A DNA stretch of 64,000 nucleotides from Anaerolineae bacterium (GCA_022822545.1 JAJEBE010000021.1:1-64000), one strand, 5' to 3'; shown: positions 20,324-29,680, counted from the stretch's first letter. Numbers and translations are program-made. Notes: generated by a model not told the origin, from the letters alone.

Positions 20324-20681
20324 CCGCGCCGGGATCTGCCCAATGCGGCAGAAAAGCAAAATCCAAATACAGGCAGGTCTCGCCGCGTCTTGTGATCCCC
20401 GCCCCGGCGCAATCAAGCTCGCCGTATTTCCGAAAGATAAATATCGTTCTATCTCGCCGCTTGAGCCTTTTCTTGAAGCTGTTCCATTGTGATTTACTGG
20501 GCAGTTCACGGCCGGCCGCGACTTGAAAATGACTGGCGGAGAAGATCACGCGGAAGTGTCCATCTTCATATTCTTGAAGCTTTAGCAGCGCGGACCCGCG
20601 CGGACCCGAAAGCGCACTCTGAATGATAGACGCAGCATAGCGCCGTTTGACTCGTCGGAATGGTGGCAGTTCACTCTGCAT
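20313..20681 (-). CDS. Small basic protein of unknown function
   Basis: 122 residues, Arg/Lys-rich in the first half ([36 protein letters not shown]) with a more hydrophobic end ([18 protein letters not shown]). No family recognised. It is judged real because GAAGGAAGAG precedes the ATG at good spacing and the composition is protein-like throughout. It overlaps the response regulator tail to tail by 11 bp. Confidence 0.6.
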   Translation of the reverse strand: MQSELPPFRRVKRRYAASIIQSALSGPRGSALLKLQEYEDGHFRVIFSASHFQVAAGRELPSKSQWNSFKKRLKRRDRTIFIFRKYGELDCAGAGITRRGETCLYLDFAFLPHWADPGAVTV

Positions 20682-20795
20682 GATCGCGCTCTTCCTTCGT
20701 GACTAGCAAGACCAAAGCCTTCGCCGCGAATGACTTTGACTCGTGAAATTATCCCCTGACGCCATTAGAATAATGCTGACAGAGAGGGAGGCGCC

Positions 20796-21299
20796 ATGAG
20801 CGAAATCAGCGGCCAGGAATTCAAGAATATGCTTGCCTGCTGGACGGCTGGCATCACCGTAGTTAGTGTCTCATCCCGAAATGATTGGCAGGCCATCACA
20901 GTCAACTCCTTCGCCAGCGTCAGTATGAGTCCGCCGCTTGTCTGTCTAAACATCGCCAATCGGCTGGACGCGCGAGAGTATATGGCCCGCGAAGGCCACT
21001 TCGCCATCAGCATTCTCTCCGCGCGGCAACTTGACCTCGGCAAACGCTTCGCCGGCTACTTTGATGATGCCTACGACAATCGCTTTGACGGCCTGACTTG
21101 TGAGACGACGCGTTTCGGCGACCCTGTCATCCCCGATGCCATGGCCTGGTTGGCTTGCTCTGTCGAGCGGCATATCGACTTCGGCGAGAATACCATGTTT
21201 GTGGGCAAAGTTGACGGTGGCGGCTGGACCGAGGACAAGCTTCCCCTCCTCTACCACAATCGTCAATGGGGCGTCTTCAAGCCGACCGAAGACAAATGA
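20796..21299 (+). CDS. Flavin reductase-like FMN-binding protein
   Basis: 167 residues of the HpaC/flavin reductase fold: GITVVSVSSRNDWQAITVNSF, SMSPPLVCLNI, REGHFAISILSARQ and a Cys/His-containing end (LACSVERHIDFGENTMFVGKV, PLLYHNRQWG). Known members bind FMN or FAD and reduce it with NAD(P)H for partner monooxygenases. No partner gene is adjacent. The start is preceded by AGAGGGAGG at 20783-20791. Confidence 0.88.
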   Translation: MSEISGQEFKNMLACWTAGITVVSVSSRNDWQAITVNSFASVSMSPPLVCLNIANRLDAREYMAREGHFAISILSARQLDLGKRFAGYFDDAYDNRFDGLTCETTRFGDPVIPDAMAWLACSVERHIDFGENTMFVGKVDGGGWTEDKLPLLYHNRQWGVFKPTEDK

Positions 21300-21307
21300 C
21301 AGCGCGC

Positions 21308-22045
21308 CTACTTCAAGTCGGCCGCCGCAATGGCCGCGCCCACGATGCCCGCTCGATTGCGTAACTGCGCCGGGACAATCTGTGTATCACATCGAATATG
21401 CGGGAAGAACTTCTCGTACTTCTTGCTGACGCCACCGCCGATGATAAACAGGTCCGGCGTGATCAGCGTTTCCATGTACTGCAAATGCTCGGATAGACGC
21501 TTGCCCCAGGCCTTCCAACTGTAGTCTTTTTCCTGCCGCGCCCGGTCGGATGTCCGCCATTCCGCGTCTTTGCCGCGAATGATCAGATGGCCGAATTCGG
21601 TGTTCGGCACGAGTTGCCCGTTCATGAAAAGCGAACTGCCTACGCCCGTGCCCAAGGTCAAGATGACAACCAAGCCGCGCCGCTCCCGGCCGGCGCCGAA
21701 CTTCATCTCGGCGATGCCAGCCGCATCCGCGTCGTTCAATACGATGACGGGGTTGCCGGTTTGCCGTTCCATCAGCGCTTTGGCATCAGTGCCGATCCAT
21801 TCGTCATCGACATTGGCGGCCGTTAGCGTCACGCCATGTTGCACTACGGCGGGAAATGTACAGCCGATCGCCGCCTGCCAATCGAAATGACTGGCAATCC
21901 TGGCAACCACGTCCGCCACGACCGGCGGCTTTGCGGGTTGAGGCGTCTCTATCCGCAATCGGTCAGAGACGAATTCTCCGCGCTCCGTATCAACAATCGC
22001 GCCCTTGATTCCCGATCCGCCAATATCAATGCCAAGGATTTTCAT
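21308..22045 (-). CDS. ppgK: Polyphosphate glucokinase (ROK family)
   Basis: 245 residues from the ATG at 22045; the frame continues upstream but without protein-like sequence. The phosphate-binding [15 protein letters not shown] is the PPGK form of the ROK signature. Further motifs are [15 protein letters not shown] with the catalytic Asp and [12 protein letters not shown]. Known role: phosphorylation of glucose with polyphosphate and/or ATP, feeding glycolysis. It converges with the flavin reductase gene. Confidence 0.9.
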   Translation of the reverse strand: MKILGIDIGGSGIKGAIVDTERGEFVSDRLRIETPQPAKPPVVADVVARIASHFDWQAAIGCTFPAVVQHGVTLTAANVDDEWIGTDAKALMERQTGNPVIVLNDADAAGIAEMKFGAGRERRGLVVILTLGTGVGSSLFMNGQLVPNTEFGHLIIRGKDAEWRTSDRARQEKDYSWKAWGKRLSEHLQYMETLITPDLFIIGGGVSKKYEKFFPHIRCDTQIVPAQLRNRAGIVGAAIAAADLK

Positions 22046-22556
22046 CACAGACCTCCGCCGCTTCAGCAGCCAGAATTCTACCACAGTGTAAGCGCCGCTT
22101 CCGCCAAGTTGACCAACCCGGTAGTGTATCCTTTCCGGTTGGAACACAAAACGCTTTAGCACAGAGGGTCGCGCAGGCACTGACCGCCGGCACAGAAGTA
22201 GAATCAATAACAGTAATGAGAAAAATATTGCAAGGTAAAGAGAATGGCAAAAACCGAAATCATTATAGGGACGACTCTGTGAGTCGCCCGCTTACAACAT
22301 CCACTACACTTTATTTATCGCATGACTAACTTGGTTTTACTGAGTAGAGTGCGGCTAGAGAGGGCATTGGCGCGGGGAAAAAGTTTTCCCGCCAACTCGA
22401 TCATCCATCGTCGTGGCGACCAGCGCAATCGATTATGCCCAACCTACGCCGTCCTACGCTTCCCATGCGCTGCCAAGACGGGCCGCGCCCGCAACTTGTT
22501 TATGGGGAGAATTTGGAGTTTAATTGAAGTCACAGCGTCAACCACAGGAATGTATT
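22046..22556. other. 511-bp intergenic region with a dispersed repeat
   Basis: No convincing gene is present. The region holds copy A of the dispersed repeat (22198-22290). A GC-rich imperfect hairpin near 22375-22403 (GGCGCGGGGAAAA / TTTTCCCGCC) shows no T-tract on either strand. A 12-codon open frame at 22243 stops inside the repeat and is not supported. Confidence 0.6.
22198..22290 (-). repeat. Dispersed ~93-bp repeat, copy A
   Basis: On the minus strand this copy begins with a near-palindrome (GGGCGACTC, 3-base loop, then GAGTCGTCCC) and continues with AT-rich sequence. It aligns with 36667-36757 at about 90% identity by eye (about nine differences including two single-base gaps). Homology ends abruptly after TTCTAC on one side and before the palindrome on the other. 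Confidence 0.85.
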
Positions 22557-23588
22557 ATGCGCGCGACAATCAATTGCCTCCTTGTTCTTATTCTGATGCG
22601 CGGCGGAGTTTCCGCTTTTGCTCAAACCACCTGCCTGCCGGATAACTGCGGCGTATCCGCAAGCGCTATTGAAGAATCCCGCTGGCCGAACGTCCGCCCC
22701 CTGCAAGTTGATAACGAACTGCTGGGCGACCGCGATTACCGCAAAATCGAAGGCGAATTCTCAATTCATACCGCGCCGGACAGCGAAGAAAGCGAGCAAT
22801 ACGGCAGCGGCTATACCTTTGTTACTGTCGTGGAACAGCATGGCGACTGGACGAAGATCGGAGACAATCAGTGGGTCCGCTCGGATATACTCAGCGAATC
22901 GGTAAGCCCATCGCGTTTCGCTGGCGTCATGCTTCCCACGCTGGATGCCCTTCCCTATACCGTCGCCTGGACGCTGACGCATTTGCGCGGCGCCAGGACG
23001 CCCGGCGGTCCGGAGTCAGCCGAGAATTCCTTCCGCTATCGCTATACGCGCGTCTATATCTACGCCACTATTGCGGTCGATGGCTACAACTGGTATCAGA
23101 TCGGTCCCAATGAATGGGTGCATCAATTCAAGGTCGCCAAGATTCTGCCGATAGCCAGGCCTGAAGAAGTTGATACGCACAAGTGGGTCAGCGTCGATTT
23201 GTATGAGCAAGTTGCGATCGCTTATGAAGGCGGCGAGCCGGTATTCGCGACCTTGATCTCATCTGGCCTGGAAGAATGGCCCACCAACGAAGGTCTATTC
23301 CACGTCTACGTCCGCTTCACTCGCAAGCTCATGAGCGGCGCCTACAACAAACCAGATTTCTATTTTTTGCAGGAAGTGCCCTGGACGATGTTCTACGATG
23401 ACCAAATCGCGCTCCACGGCGCTTACTGGCATGATGGATTCGGCTATCGCCGCAGCCACGGTTGCGTCAACATGACCGTCACCGACGCGCATTGGCTCTT
23501 CAACTGGTCACAATCGGAATACGACTGGAACAATGGCGATCTTACCGGACCGGCGGTCTATGTCTATTCGAGCGGCGATTACGATTAG
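22557..23588 (+). CDS. L,D-transpeptidase (YkuD domain) with N-terminal SH3-like region
   Basis: 343 residues from the ATG at 22557, chosen because AGGAA lies 6 bp upstream and MRATINCLLVLILMRGGVSAFAQ forms a signal peptide. The middle carries two SH3b-like stretches (SEQYGSGYTFVTVVEQHGDW, AVDGYNWYQIGPNEWVHQF). The C-terminal YkuD domain has the catalytic region HGAYWHDGFG then SHGCVNM, with the active-site Cys. Known role: 3-3 cross-linking of peptidoglycan or attachment of proteins to it. This points to a peptidoglycan-containing envelope. Confidence 0.92.
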   Translation: MRATINCLLVLILMRGGVSAFAQTTCLPDNCGVSASAIEESRWPNVRPLQVDNELLGDRDYRKIEGEFSIHTAPDSEESEQYGSGYTFVTVVEQHGDWTKIGDNQWVRSDILSESVSPSRFAGVMLPTLDALPYTVAWTLTHLRGARTPGGPESAENSFRYRYTRVYIYATIAVDGYNWYQIGPNEWVHQFKVAKILPIARPEEVDTHKWVSVDLYEQVAIAYEGGEPVFATLISSGLEEWPTNEGLFHVYVRFTRKLMSGAYNKPDFYFLQEVPWTMFYDDQIALHGAYWHDGFGYRRSHGCVNMTVTDAHWLFNWSQSEYDWNNGDLTGPAVYVYSSGDYD

Positions 23589-23603
23589 CGGGAAGCCCAC
23601 GCT

Positions 23604-24680
23604 CTAGGTTGCCAGCGCATAGTCGGCGACCCGGAATCCCTCAATATAGCCGGCAACCGCCATCAGTTCGGCGTTCAAAATGCTGCAGCCGGCCGCGCCC
23701 CGAATCGTATTGTGCGATAGCGCCGCGAATTTATAGCCCAACACCGGACACTCGCGCAAGCGGCCAATGCTCGTCATCATTCCCTTACCGGCTTGACGGT
23801 CGCGCCGGGGCTGCGGCCGGTCAATCTGATACAAGTATTGCAGCGGGTACTCGGGCGCGCTGGGCAAGTCCGGCACGGGCGCTTGATACCTCTCCCAATC
23901 GGCGATGACCGACGACAGCGCCGGCTGATCCGCCAACTCAACCGAGATATTCACCAGATGGCCGTCCACCACCGGCACGCGCGTGCAGGTCGCGCTAACG
24001 ACGGTTTCCAGCTCGTCGATGCTCTCACCGTTGAAGGCGCCCAGCATCTTGCGCGATTCTGTCTGCATCTTGTCTTCATCGCCCGGCACATAAGGCAGGA
24101 TATTGTCGATCATGTCCATTGACGACACGCCGGGATAGCCGGCGCCGCTCACAGCTTGCTCGCTGACCAAATGCAGCCGTCGAATGCCGTACTTCACGAG
24201 CGGTTTCAGCGCCATCACTACCGGCATGACAGTGCAATTCGAGTTGGCGACAAGCGCGCCACTGCGCCAGCCGCGCCGCCGCCGCTGCACATCGATCAGG
24301 CCGATATGCTCGGCATTGACCTCGGGCAGCATCAAGGGCACATCAGCCAGCATACGGTTGGCCGACGCGTTGCTGCAGACGACATGACCAGCCGCCGCCA
24401 ACTCCAACTCGCGCGTCATGGCAGCTTCCTTCGGCAAGGCGGAAAAGACGAGTGGCGAGCAGAACTCATCGTCAAGCGCCTTGACCGTCAGAGCGGCGAT
24501 GCCCGCCGGTGGGTTGCCATCCAATACCCAATGCACCGCCTCGCTATAGCTCTTGCCAGCGCTGCGGCTCGAACCGATGACCTCGCTGACCTGAAACCAA
24601 GGGTGGCCTTCCAATAACTGAATAAAGCGTTGACCCACCGCGCCCGTCGCGCCCAGAATCGCCACATCAAGTTTTTGCAT
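23604..24680 (-). CDS. asd: Aspartate-semialdehyde dehydrogenase
   Basis: 358 residues from the ATG at 24680, which has GGGAG at 6-bp spacing. A GTG at 24698 would overlap the pheA stop by 4 bp and is the alternative. NADP-binding LGATGAVGQRFIQLL is followed by the catalytic Cys in ANSNCTVMP and SEQAVSGAGYPGV. Length and the RRRRGWRSG insertion fit the archaeal/fungal-like ASADH branch. Known role: reduction of aspartyl phosphate in Lys/Thr/Met and diaminopimelate synthesis. Confidence 0.93.
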   Translation of the reverse strand: MQKLDVAILGATGAVGQRFIQLLEGHPWFQVSEVIGSSRSAGKSYSEAVHWVLDGNPPAGIAALTVKALDDEFCSPLVFSALPKEAAMTRELELAAAGHVVCSNASANRMLADVPLMLPEVNAEHIGLIDVQRRRRGWRSGALVANSNCTVMPVVMALKPLVKYGIRRLHLVSEQAVSGAGYPGVSSMDMIDNILPYVPGDEDKMQTESRKMLGAFNGESIDELETVVSATCTRVPVVDGHLVNISVELADQPALSSVIADWERYQAPVPDLPSAPEYPLQYLYQIDRPQPRRDRQAGKGMMTSIGRLRECPVLGYKFAALSHNTIRGAAGCSILNAELMAVAGYIEGFRVADYALAT

Positions 24681-24694
24681 CGCCATCTCCCGCC

Positions 24695-25528
24695 TCACAT
24701 TCCTACGGCGCTCGATTTCACCGCCGGATACGAGCCCAGCATTTTCACAAAGGACGTAAGCTGCAGCAACTGCGTCAGCAATTCTTGACAGCGCGGTTCC
24801 TGCCAGTGACCTTCGAAATCCAAATAGAAGAGCGGCTCCCAGGGCCGATTGCGGCGCGGGCGCGATTCAAGCTTGGTCAAGTTCAAATCTCGCTTGGCGA
24901 ACTCGCCCAGGCACTCATAAAGCGCCGCGGGACGATGCCGCGTCGCGAAGACGATTGATGTCTTGTTGTACTCGGACGGCTCCGGGTCGCCATGCCCCAG
25001 CAACAAGAATCGCGTGTAATTGAAGGGTTCATCTTCGATTTGCTTCGCCAGCAGGTCCAATTCATACAACTCGCCCGCCACCGTCGACGCAATCACAGCG
25101 ACTCCCGGCGCCGGCTCTTCCGCCAGGTGTTTGGCGGCGCCCGCGGTATCGTACCAGCCCACCGGGTTCAAACCATTCCGCTTCAAGAAGCGTTCACATT
25201 GCATCAGCGCTTGCGGATGCGAACGAACTTCGCGGACATCCTCCAAAGCTGTGCCATGATTGGCCAGCAGCGCATGATGGACATGCAATATGACTTCAGC
25301 CTGGATGCGCACATCATGGTCAAGCAGCAGTTCGTATGCGCCGCTGACCGAGCCGGCCAGAGCGTTTTCGACCGGCAGCAAGCTGAACTCAACTTCATTG
25401 CGTTGCAGGACCTCAAACAGATGAATAATTTCCTGGCAGGGATAAGTCTCGACCGCATCGCCAAAATGCTGCCACAAGGCAATTTCTGAGTTAGCGCCGG
25501 GTATCCCCTGGTAAGCAACCCGTGTCAT
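24695..25528 (-). CDS. pheA: Prephenate dehydratase
   Basis: 277 residues from the ATG at 25528, preceded by GGAAAG. The catalytic domain has RVAYQGIPGANSE, LPVENALAGSV and the NYTRFLLLG motif with the active-site Thr. The C-terminal ACT domain contains KTSIVFATRHRPAALYECL and the ESRPRR Phe-binding signature, suggesting feedback control by phenylalanine. It lacks a chorismate mutase domain. The asd gene follows immediately, so the two amino-acid genes form an operon. Confidence 0.94.
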   Translation of the reverse strand: MTRVAYQGIPGANSEIALWQHFGDAVETYPCQEIIHLFEVLQRNEVEFSLLPVENALAGSVSGAYELLLDHDVRIQAEVILHVHHALLANHGTALEDVREVRSHPQALMQCERFLKRNGLNPVGWYDTAGAAKHLAEEPAPGVAVIASTVAGELYELDLLAKQIEDEPFNYTRFLLLGHGDPEPSEYNKTSIVFATRHRPAALYECLGEFAKRDLNLTKLESRPRRNRPWEPLFYLDFEGHWQEPRCQELLTQLLQLTSFVKMLGSYPAVKSSAVGM

Positions 25529-25703
25529 CCGCTTTCCATTCACTAGCGTCGGATTCGGCAAATCATAACCAAATCGCCCGAAATCGTAAAGCATCTATAA
25601 ACGCTTGTGTAGCCCGATTCCGCCGCGCGTCAGTTCCTAGCGGCAGGGAACGCGATTTCGCGGCCGACTGCTCTATTGGCGCGACTAAATTGTCGGGTAG
25701 ACG

Positions 25704-25709
25704 TATAAT
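25704..25709 (+). promoter_or_regulatory. Candidate -10 element of the hsp20 gene
   Basis: A perfect TATAAT lies 34 bp before the hsp20 ATG. No good -35 hexamer is found at 16-18 bp. No CIRCE-type inverted repeat was seen, so heat regulation cannot be inferred from this sequence. Confidence 0.4.
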
Positions 25710-25743
25710 GTTTTGAGAACGAGCCTGAAGATGAGGGATCCCG

Positions 25744-26181
25744 ATGACATACGAACCACGATTCGATCCGCTAAAGGAGTTGCAGAATCTGGGCGATCAG
25801 ATTACCAAGACGGTCGAAAGAGGCATCCGCACGATGACGAGCAGTTCGGAAGAACTCAAGCTCGATATGTATGAGGCGGACGGCAATCTCTATATCTGCA
25901 CCCATGCCATAGACGGCCTGGTCAAAGACAGCATCGAGATCAGTCTGGAATCCAACGTGCTGACGATCGCCGTGCGCACCGAGCCTGAAGCGACGCCGAC
26001 CACGGCGCGCTATCTATTGCAAGAACGCCGATTCGGCCCCTTGATCCGCAATGTCGAATTGTCGCTGCCGGTGAAGGGACATGAAGCCCGCGCGAAGGTG
26101 GATAGCGGCAGCCGGCTGCTGATCACGCTGCCCATCGACGAAAGCGGCTTCGGCAATATCACCGTCACGCCGGTTGAATAG
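25744..26181 (+). CDS. Hsp20/alpha-crystallin small heat-shock protein
   Basis: 145 residues. The alpha-crystallin core is LKLDMYEADGNLYICTHAI, SIEISLESNVLTIAVRTE, ERRFGPLIRNVELSLPV and the ending GSRLLITLPI, where the usual G-x-L motif reads SRLLITL. Known role: ATP-independent chaperone that holds unfolding proteins. The N-terminal region is short. It is monocistronic and convergent with the adenosine-deaminase-like gene. Confidence 0.9.
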   Translation: MTYEPRFDPLKELQNLGDQITKTVERGIRTMTSSSEELKLDMYEADGNLYICTHAIDGLVKDSIEISLESNVLTIAVRTEPEATPTTARYLLQERRFGPLIRNVELSLPVKGHEARAKVDSGSRLLITLPIDESGFGNITVTPVE

Positions 26182-26199
26182 GCGTGCGGAGTGTTGAGT

Positions 26200-27243
26200 T
26201 CAAGACCGGCGCAGCCACTGCGCGCGCGCCGTCTTTAGCTCGAAATCAAAGCGGCGCAGGAGCGCGTCCTTCCGCTCGGCATCCATGAAGGACAGCTCGA
26301 TCGAGCGTCGCGCCAAGCGAATCACATCATCGATTTCAAGCCCGCAAGCTTCGTGCGCCAATACGTACTCATCGATCAAGGTCGACTGAAACAGGGACGG
26401 CATAACCGACGACAGCGCAACCTGCACATCGCTGTCCATTAACTGCCGCAAGGGGTAGTCTTCAGCCTTTTTGACAAGGCCGAGGCGCAGCGCGCGGTTC
26501 AGCGATACGACGACCGGCTTGGCATTTTCCGCCAATTGGCTGACCAGCGCGTCATCGTCGACCAGCCCCCAGGAGTCAGTCAAGCGGTGCGGGTTCAGTT
26601 CAGCGAGCGTCTCTTGAAGCCCGCTTGGTCCCAGATTGCTGCCGGCATTCACAACCGTGAAAACGTCTTTCTTGTGCGCCACATCAAAGGCGCGCCGGAA
26701 TTGCCCGATCGGTTGAGCGTCCTCAGGGCCGGTCAGCCCCAGCCCCACCACATTGCCCAGGCGGGCCGCTTGGCTCGTGGCCCAGCGCGCCACTTCATCA
26801 CCGGAACGAGGATTGTCGCGGGGAATGCACAGGATCCAGGCCATGTCGACATTCCAGCCGCGCAATGCGCGATCGCGCCCGTCATTCAGCGCCTCCATGA
26901 GCGTATCAAAGTTCATGCGCGCGGAGCCTAGGAAATCGGGCGGGGACACCATTATCTCGGCATAGGCGACGTTTTGTTTGGAAAGCGCCACGCCAATGTC
27001 ATAGACCACCAAGGCGATATCTTCCGGATACATCGCCCAGCTGCCCGCCTCCCGCGCAATCTCGTCGATCCGCCCATAATCGGGACGGTCAAGCAGCGTT
27101 GCCCATTCCTCGAAGTTCTCGCGGACTGAAGGTATGCCATTTTGCCGGGCGATCATCATCAGGCTTTCTCTTTGAAGTGCGCCCGTCAACTGCAAGTTCA
27201 ACTCAACTTTGGGAATGGCTGCCACAAATTCGCGGAGGGACAT
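26200..27243 (-). CDS. Adenosine-deaminase-family protein lacking all catalytic motifs
   Basis: 347 residues from the ATG at 27243, with GGAAAAG upstream. The fold-level match to adenosine deaminase is clear: IPKVELNLQLTGAL aligns with the family PKVELHxHLDG. The metal-binding HxH is Asn16-Leu-Gln18 and the following Asp is Thr20. The HAGE motif reads NAGS (199-202), RIGHG reads RLTDSWG, and the TDDP motif reads SVMP (279-282). GIDLAGDE reads GLGLTGPE. The frame is intact and protein-like, so this looks like a pseudoenzyme rather than a decayed gene. Deaminase activity should not be assumed. Confidence 0.85.
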   Translation of the reverse strand: MSLREFVAAIPKVELNLQLTGALQRESLMMIARQNGIPSVRENFEEWATLLDRPDYGRIDEIAREAGSWAMYPEDIALVVYDIGVALSKQNVAYAEIMVSPPDFLGSARMNFDTLMEALNDGRDRALRGWNVDMAWILCIPRDNPRSGDEVARWATSQAARLGNVVGLGLTGPEDAQPIGQFRRAFDVAHKKDVFTVVNAGSNLGPSGLQETLAELNPHRLTDSWGLVDDDALVSQLAENAKPVVVSLNRALRLGLVKKAEDYPLRQLMDSDVQVALSSVMPSLFQSTLIDEYVLAHEACGLEIDDVIRLARRSIELSFMDAERKDALLRRFDFELKTARAQWLRRS

Positions 27244-27337
27244 CAGGTCTTTTCCAGTAACTTTTTGCTTTGGCCGCTCACTCTTGAGTCGCGTTGGCGG
27301 CACAGCTTTTCGATATGTCAGGATTGATCAATGCAAT

Positions 27338-28990
27338 TCAAGCTCGGTCAAGGTCCAGGCCGGACCGTTCACGAATTCGACCTAATTCATCGCGATACTC
27401 AATCGACGCTTGAATGAAAGCCGAGAACAAAGGATGCGGACGATTGGGCCGACTGAGAAATTCCGGATGGAATTGGCAACCGAGCATGAAGGGATGATCC
27501 TGCAATTCGGCGATTTCCACCAGCACGCCATCCGGGCTCAATCCGCTGAAGTTGACCCCGTTGGCGGCGAACGTCTCGCGATAGACATTATTGAACTCAA
27601 AGCGATGCCGATGCCGCTCGAGCACTTCCTCCTTGCCGTAAGCCAGCGCCGCGGCGGAATTCGGCTGCAGCACACAGGGATATTCACCGAGCCGCATCGT
27701 GCCGCCCATATCGGTAATAGCGCGCTGTTCCGGCATCAGGTCAATAACCGCATGTGGCGTGCTCACGTCAAATTCGGAACTATTGGCGTCATCGAGATGC
27801 AGGACATTGCGCGCGTATTCGATGCACATAACCTGCATGCCCAAGCAAAGACCGAGATACGGCGCCTTGCGCTCCCGGGCAAATTTGGCCGCCGCGATCT
27901 TGCCTTCAATGCCGCGATAACCAAAGCCGCCCGGCACGATGATTCCGTCCAGATCATTCAGTTCGTCGAGGCGCTTGCCCTTCTCCAGCTCGCCCGAATG
28001 GATCCAGCGAATCTCGACATCCTGATTCAAATGGACCGCCGCGTGCGCTATCGATTCCTTGACCGACATATAGGCGTCGCGCAGTTCGACATATTTGCCG
28101 ACAATCCCGATGCGCAGTTTCTCCTGCGCGCTGCGGCATTTGCCAGCGATCTCCCGCCATTCATGCAGGTCGGGCGGCCCCGCCTTGAGCCGAAACCGAT
28201 TCAGAATGAAGTCGCCCAAGCCCGTTTCCTCGATCATAAGAGGCACGGCATAGATATTGTCCGCCGTCTGCAAGGGAATGACCGCGTCTTCATCCACATC
28301 GCAAAACAGCGCGATCTTGCTGACAATCTCCTTGTTAACGGGATGGTCTGTCCGCGCGATGATCACATTGGGCTGAATGCCGATGCCGCGTAATTCGCGC
28401 ACGCTATGCTGTGTCGGCTTCGTCTTCAGTTCGTCGGTCGCGCCAATATGCGGCAAGAAGGTCACATGCACGTACAGCGTATCGCGACGCTTGAATTCGG
28501 TGCGGAGCTGACGCAGCGCCTCAAGAAACGGCAGGCTCTCGATATCGCCGGCGGTTCCGCCGACCTCGACAATGACCACATCGGCGTCCGTCCGCTTGCC
28601 GAGCAGCTTGATGCAGCGCTTGATTTCATTGGTGATATGCGGCACGACCTGAATCGTCCCGCCAAGATAATCGCCCTTGCGCTCTTTCTCGAGCACCGTG
28701 AGATAGACTTGACCGGCCGTGATATTCGATAGCCGGCTGACATTCTCATCGACGAAGCGCTCATAATGCCCCAGGTCGAGATCCGTCTCCGCGCCGTCCG
28801 AGGTGACAAATACCTCGCCGTGCTGATAGGGGCTCATGGTGCCCGGATCGACATTAAGATAAGGGTCCAGCTTTTGAATGGCGACCTTCAAGCCACGCGC
28901 TTTCAGAATGCGCCCGATCGCCGCCACGGTCAGCCCCTTGCCTACGGAACTGACCACCCCGCCCGTGCAGAAGATGTATTTCGGTTTCAC
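27338..28990 (-). CDS. pyrG: CTP synthase
   Basis: 550 residues, full length for PyrG. The synthetase domain begins KYIFCTGGVVSSVGKGLTVAA with the P-loop. The class I glutaminase domain has GLCLGMQ with the nucleophile Cys, FGYRG, and the catalytic HPEF near the C-terminus. Known role: ATP-dependent amination of UTP to CTP using glutamine. It may share a transcript with the downstream adenosine-deaminase-like gene, which starts 94 bp further on the same strand. Confidence 0.97.
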   Translation of the reverse strand: MKPKYIFCTGGVVSSVGKGLTVAAIGRILKARGLKVAIQKLDPYLNVDPGTMSPYQHGEVFVTSDGAETDLDLGHYERFVDENVSRLSNITAGQVYLTVLEKERKGDYLGGTIQVVPHITNEIKRCIKLLGKRTDADVVIVEVGGTAGDIESLPFLEALRQLRTEFKRRDTLYVHVTFLPHIGATDELKTKPTQHSVRELRGIGIQPNVIIARTDHPVNKEIVSKIALFCDVDEDAVIPLQTADNIYAVPLMIEETGLGDFILNRFRLKAGPPDLHEWREIAGKCRSAQEKLRIGIVGKYVELRDAYMSVKESIAHAAVHLNQDVEIRWIHSGELEKGKRLDELNDLDGIIVPGGFGYRGIEGKIAAAKFARERKAPYLGLCLGMQVMCIEYARNVLHLDDANSSEFDVSTPHAVIDLMPEQRAITDMGGTMRLGEYPCVLQPNSAAALAYGKEEVLERHRHRFEFNNVYRETFAANGVNFSGLSPDGVLVEIAELQDHPFMLGCQFHPEFLSRPNRPHPLFSAFIQASIEYRDELGRIRERSGLDLDRA

Positions 28991-29051
28991 AGCCTGTCGT
29001 CCATCCTAATTCAAGTCATTTCGATGTATCCGCGCCTATCAATGAAATACG

Positions 29052-29423
29052 CTAACGCAACTCGCGCAATGTGGTCAATGCTCGCCGCATGTCCAGATAG
29101 ACCAAACCGAGCTTTGCCTCTTGACCCGCAAGCGCGCAAAGGACAGAGTTCTCGTCCAGCGGCATCAGCAGGGCATAACCGGCATCGCCCTGGATCATCA
29201 CCTGATCGAGTGTACCACGCCCTAACTCGTCAGCGATCCGCTCGCCCAAAGCCTGCATTGCCGCCGACATCGCTCCCAGACGCTCTTCATCGACCTCGTC
29301 GCCGATCGAACTGGCGACGGTCAATCCTTCAATACTGATGACCGCGGCCGCCTCAATATCGGAGGAAAGCGCCCTCATCCGCTCGAGCTGCGCGACAATG
29401 CGGTCGATTCTGGAAGCGATCAA
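29052..29423 (-). CDS. Roadblock/LC7 domain protein
   Basis: 123 residues covering one Roadblock/LC7 domain: an N-terminal helix (IVAQLERMRALSSDIEAAAVIS), then EGLTVASSI, a long helix (RLGAMSAAMQALGERIADEL) and GYALLMPLDENSVLCALA. In MglB and related proteins this domain regulates small Ras-like GTPases. No GTPase gene is adjacent. It lies directly upstream of pyrG (61 bp) on the same strand. Confidence 0.87.
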   Translation of the reverse strand: MIASRIDRIVAQLERMRALSSDIEAAAVISIEGLTVASSIGDEVDEERLGAMSAAMQALGERIADELGRGTLDQVMIQGDAGYALLMPLDENSVLCALAGQEAKLGLVYLDMRRALTTLRELR

Positions 29424-29652
29424 GTCTTCAGCCTTACACCCTATCCGCGCAATACCTTTCGCTTGTCCAATAGCAACACTCGCCTACTGATAGACATCAA
29501 CTCCGATACTTCTGGCATGATGCTGAACTGCGGGTCGAAACGGACGGAATGGCAAATTGCCATATAGCTTCACGCTGACTTTCATTATACTTGTTGCTCT
29601 CGCAGCGGCAAGCCGTACGAGTCGCGAATCCCAAACGAAGGTCAGTCGCAGA

Positions 29653-29680
29653 CTGTCAATTGCCGGCATTAGGCTATACT
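29653..29680 (+). promoter_or_regulatory. Candidate sigma-70-type promoter of the moxR operon
   Basis: CTGTCA at 29653-29658, a 16-bp spacer and TATACT at 29675-29680, 35 bp before the moxR ATG. The -35 matches 4 of 6 consensus bases. Confidence 0.5.

Noticed and set aside
22243..22281. 12-codon frame with a ribosome-binding-like AAGGTAAAGA upstream, ending inside repeat copy A
   Set aside because: Too short to support. Its sequence is shared with the repeat at 36667-36757, so it is part of the element rather than a gene start.
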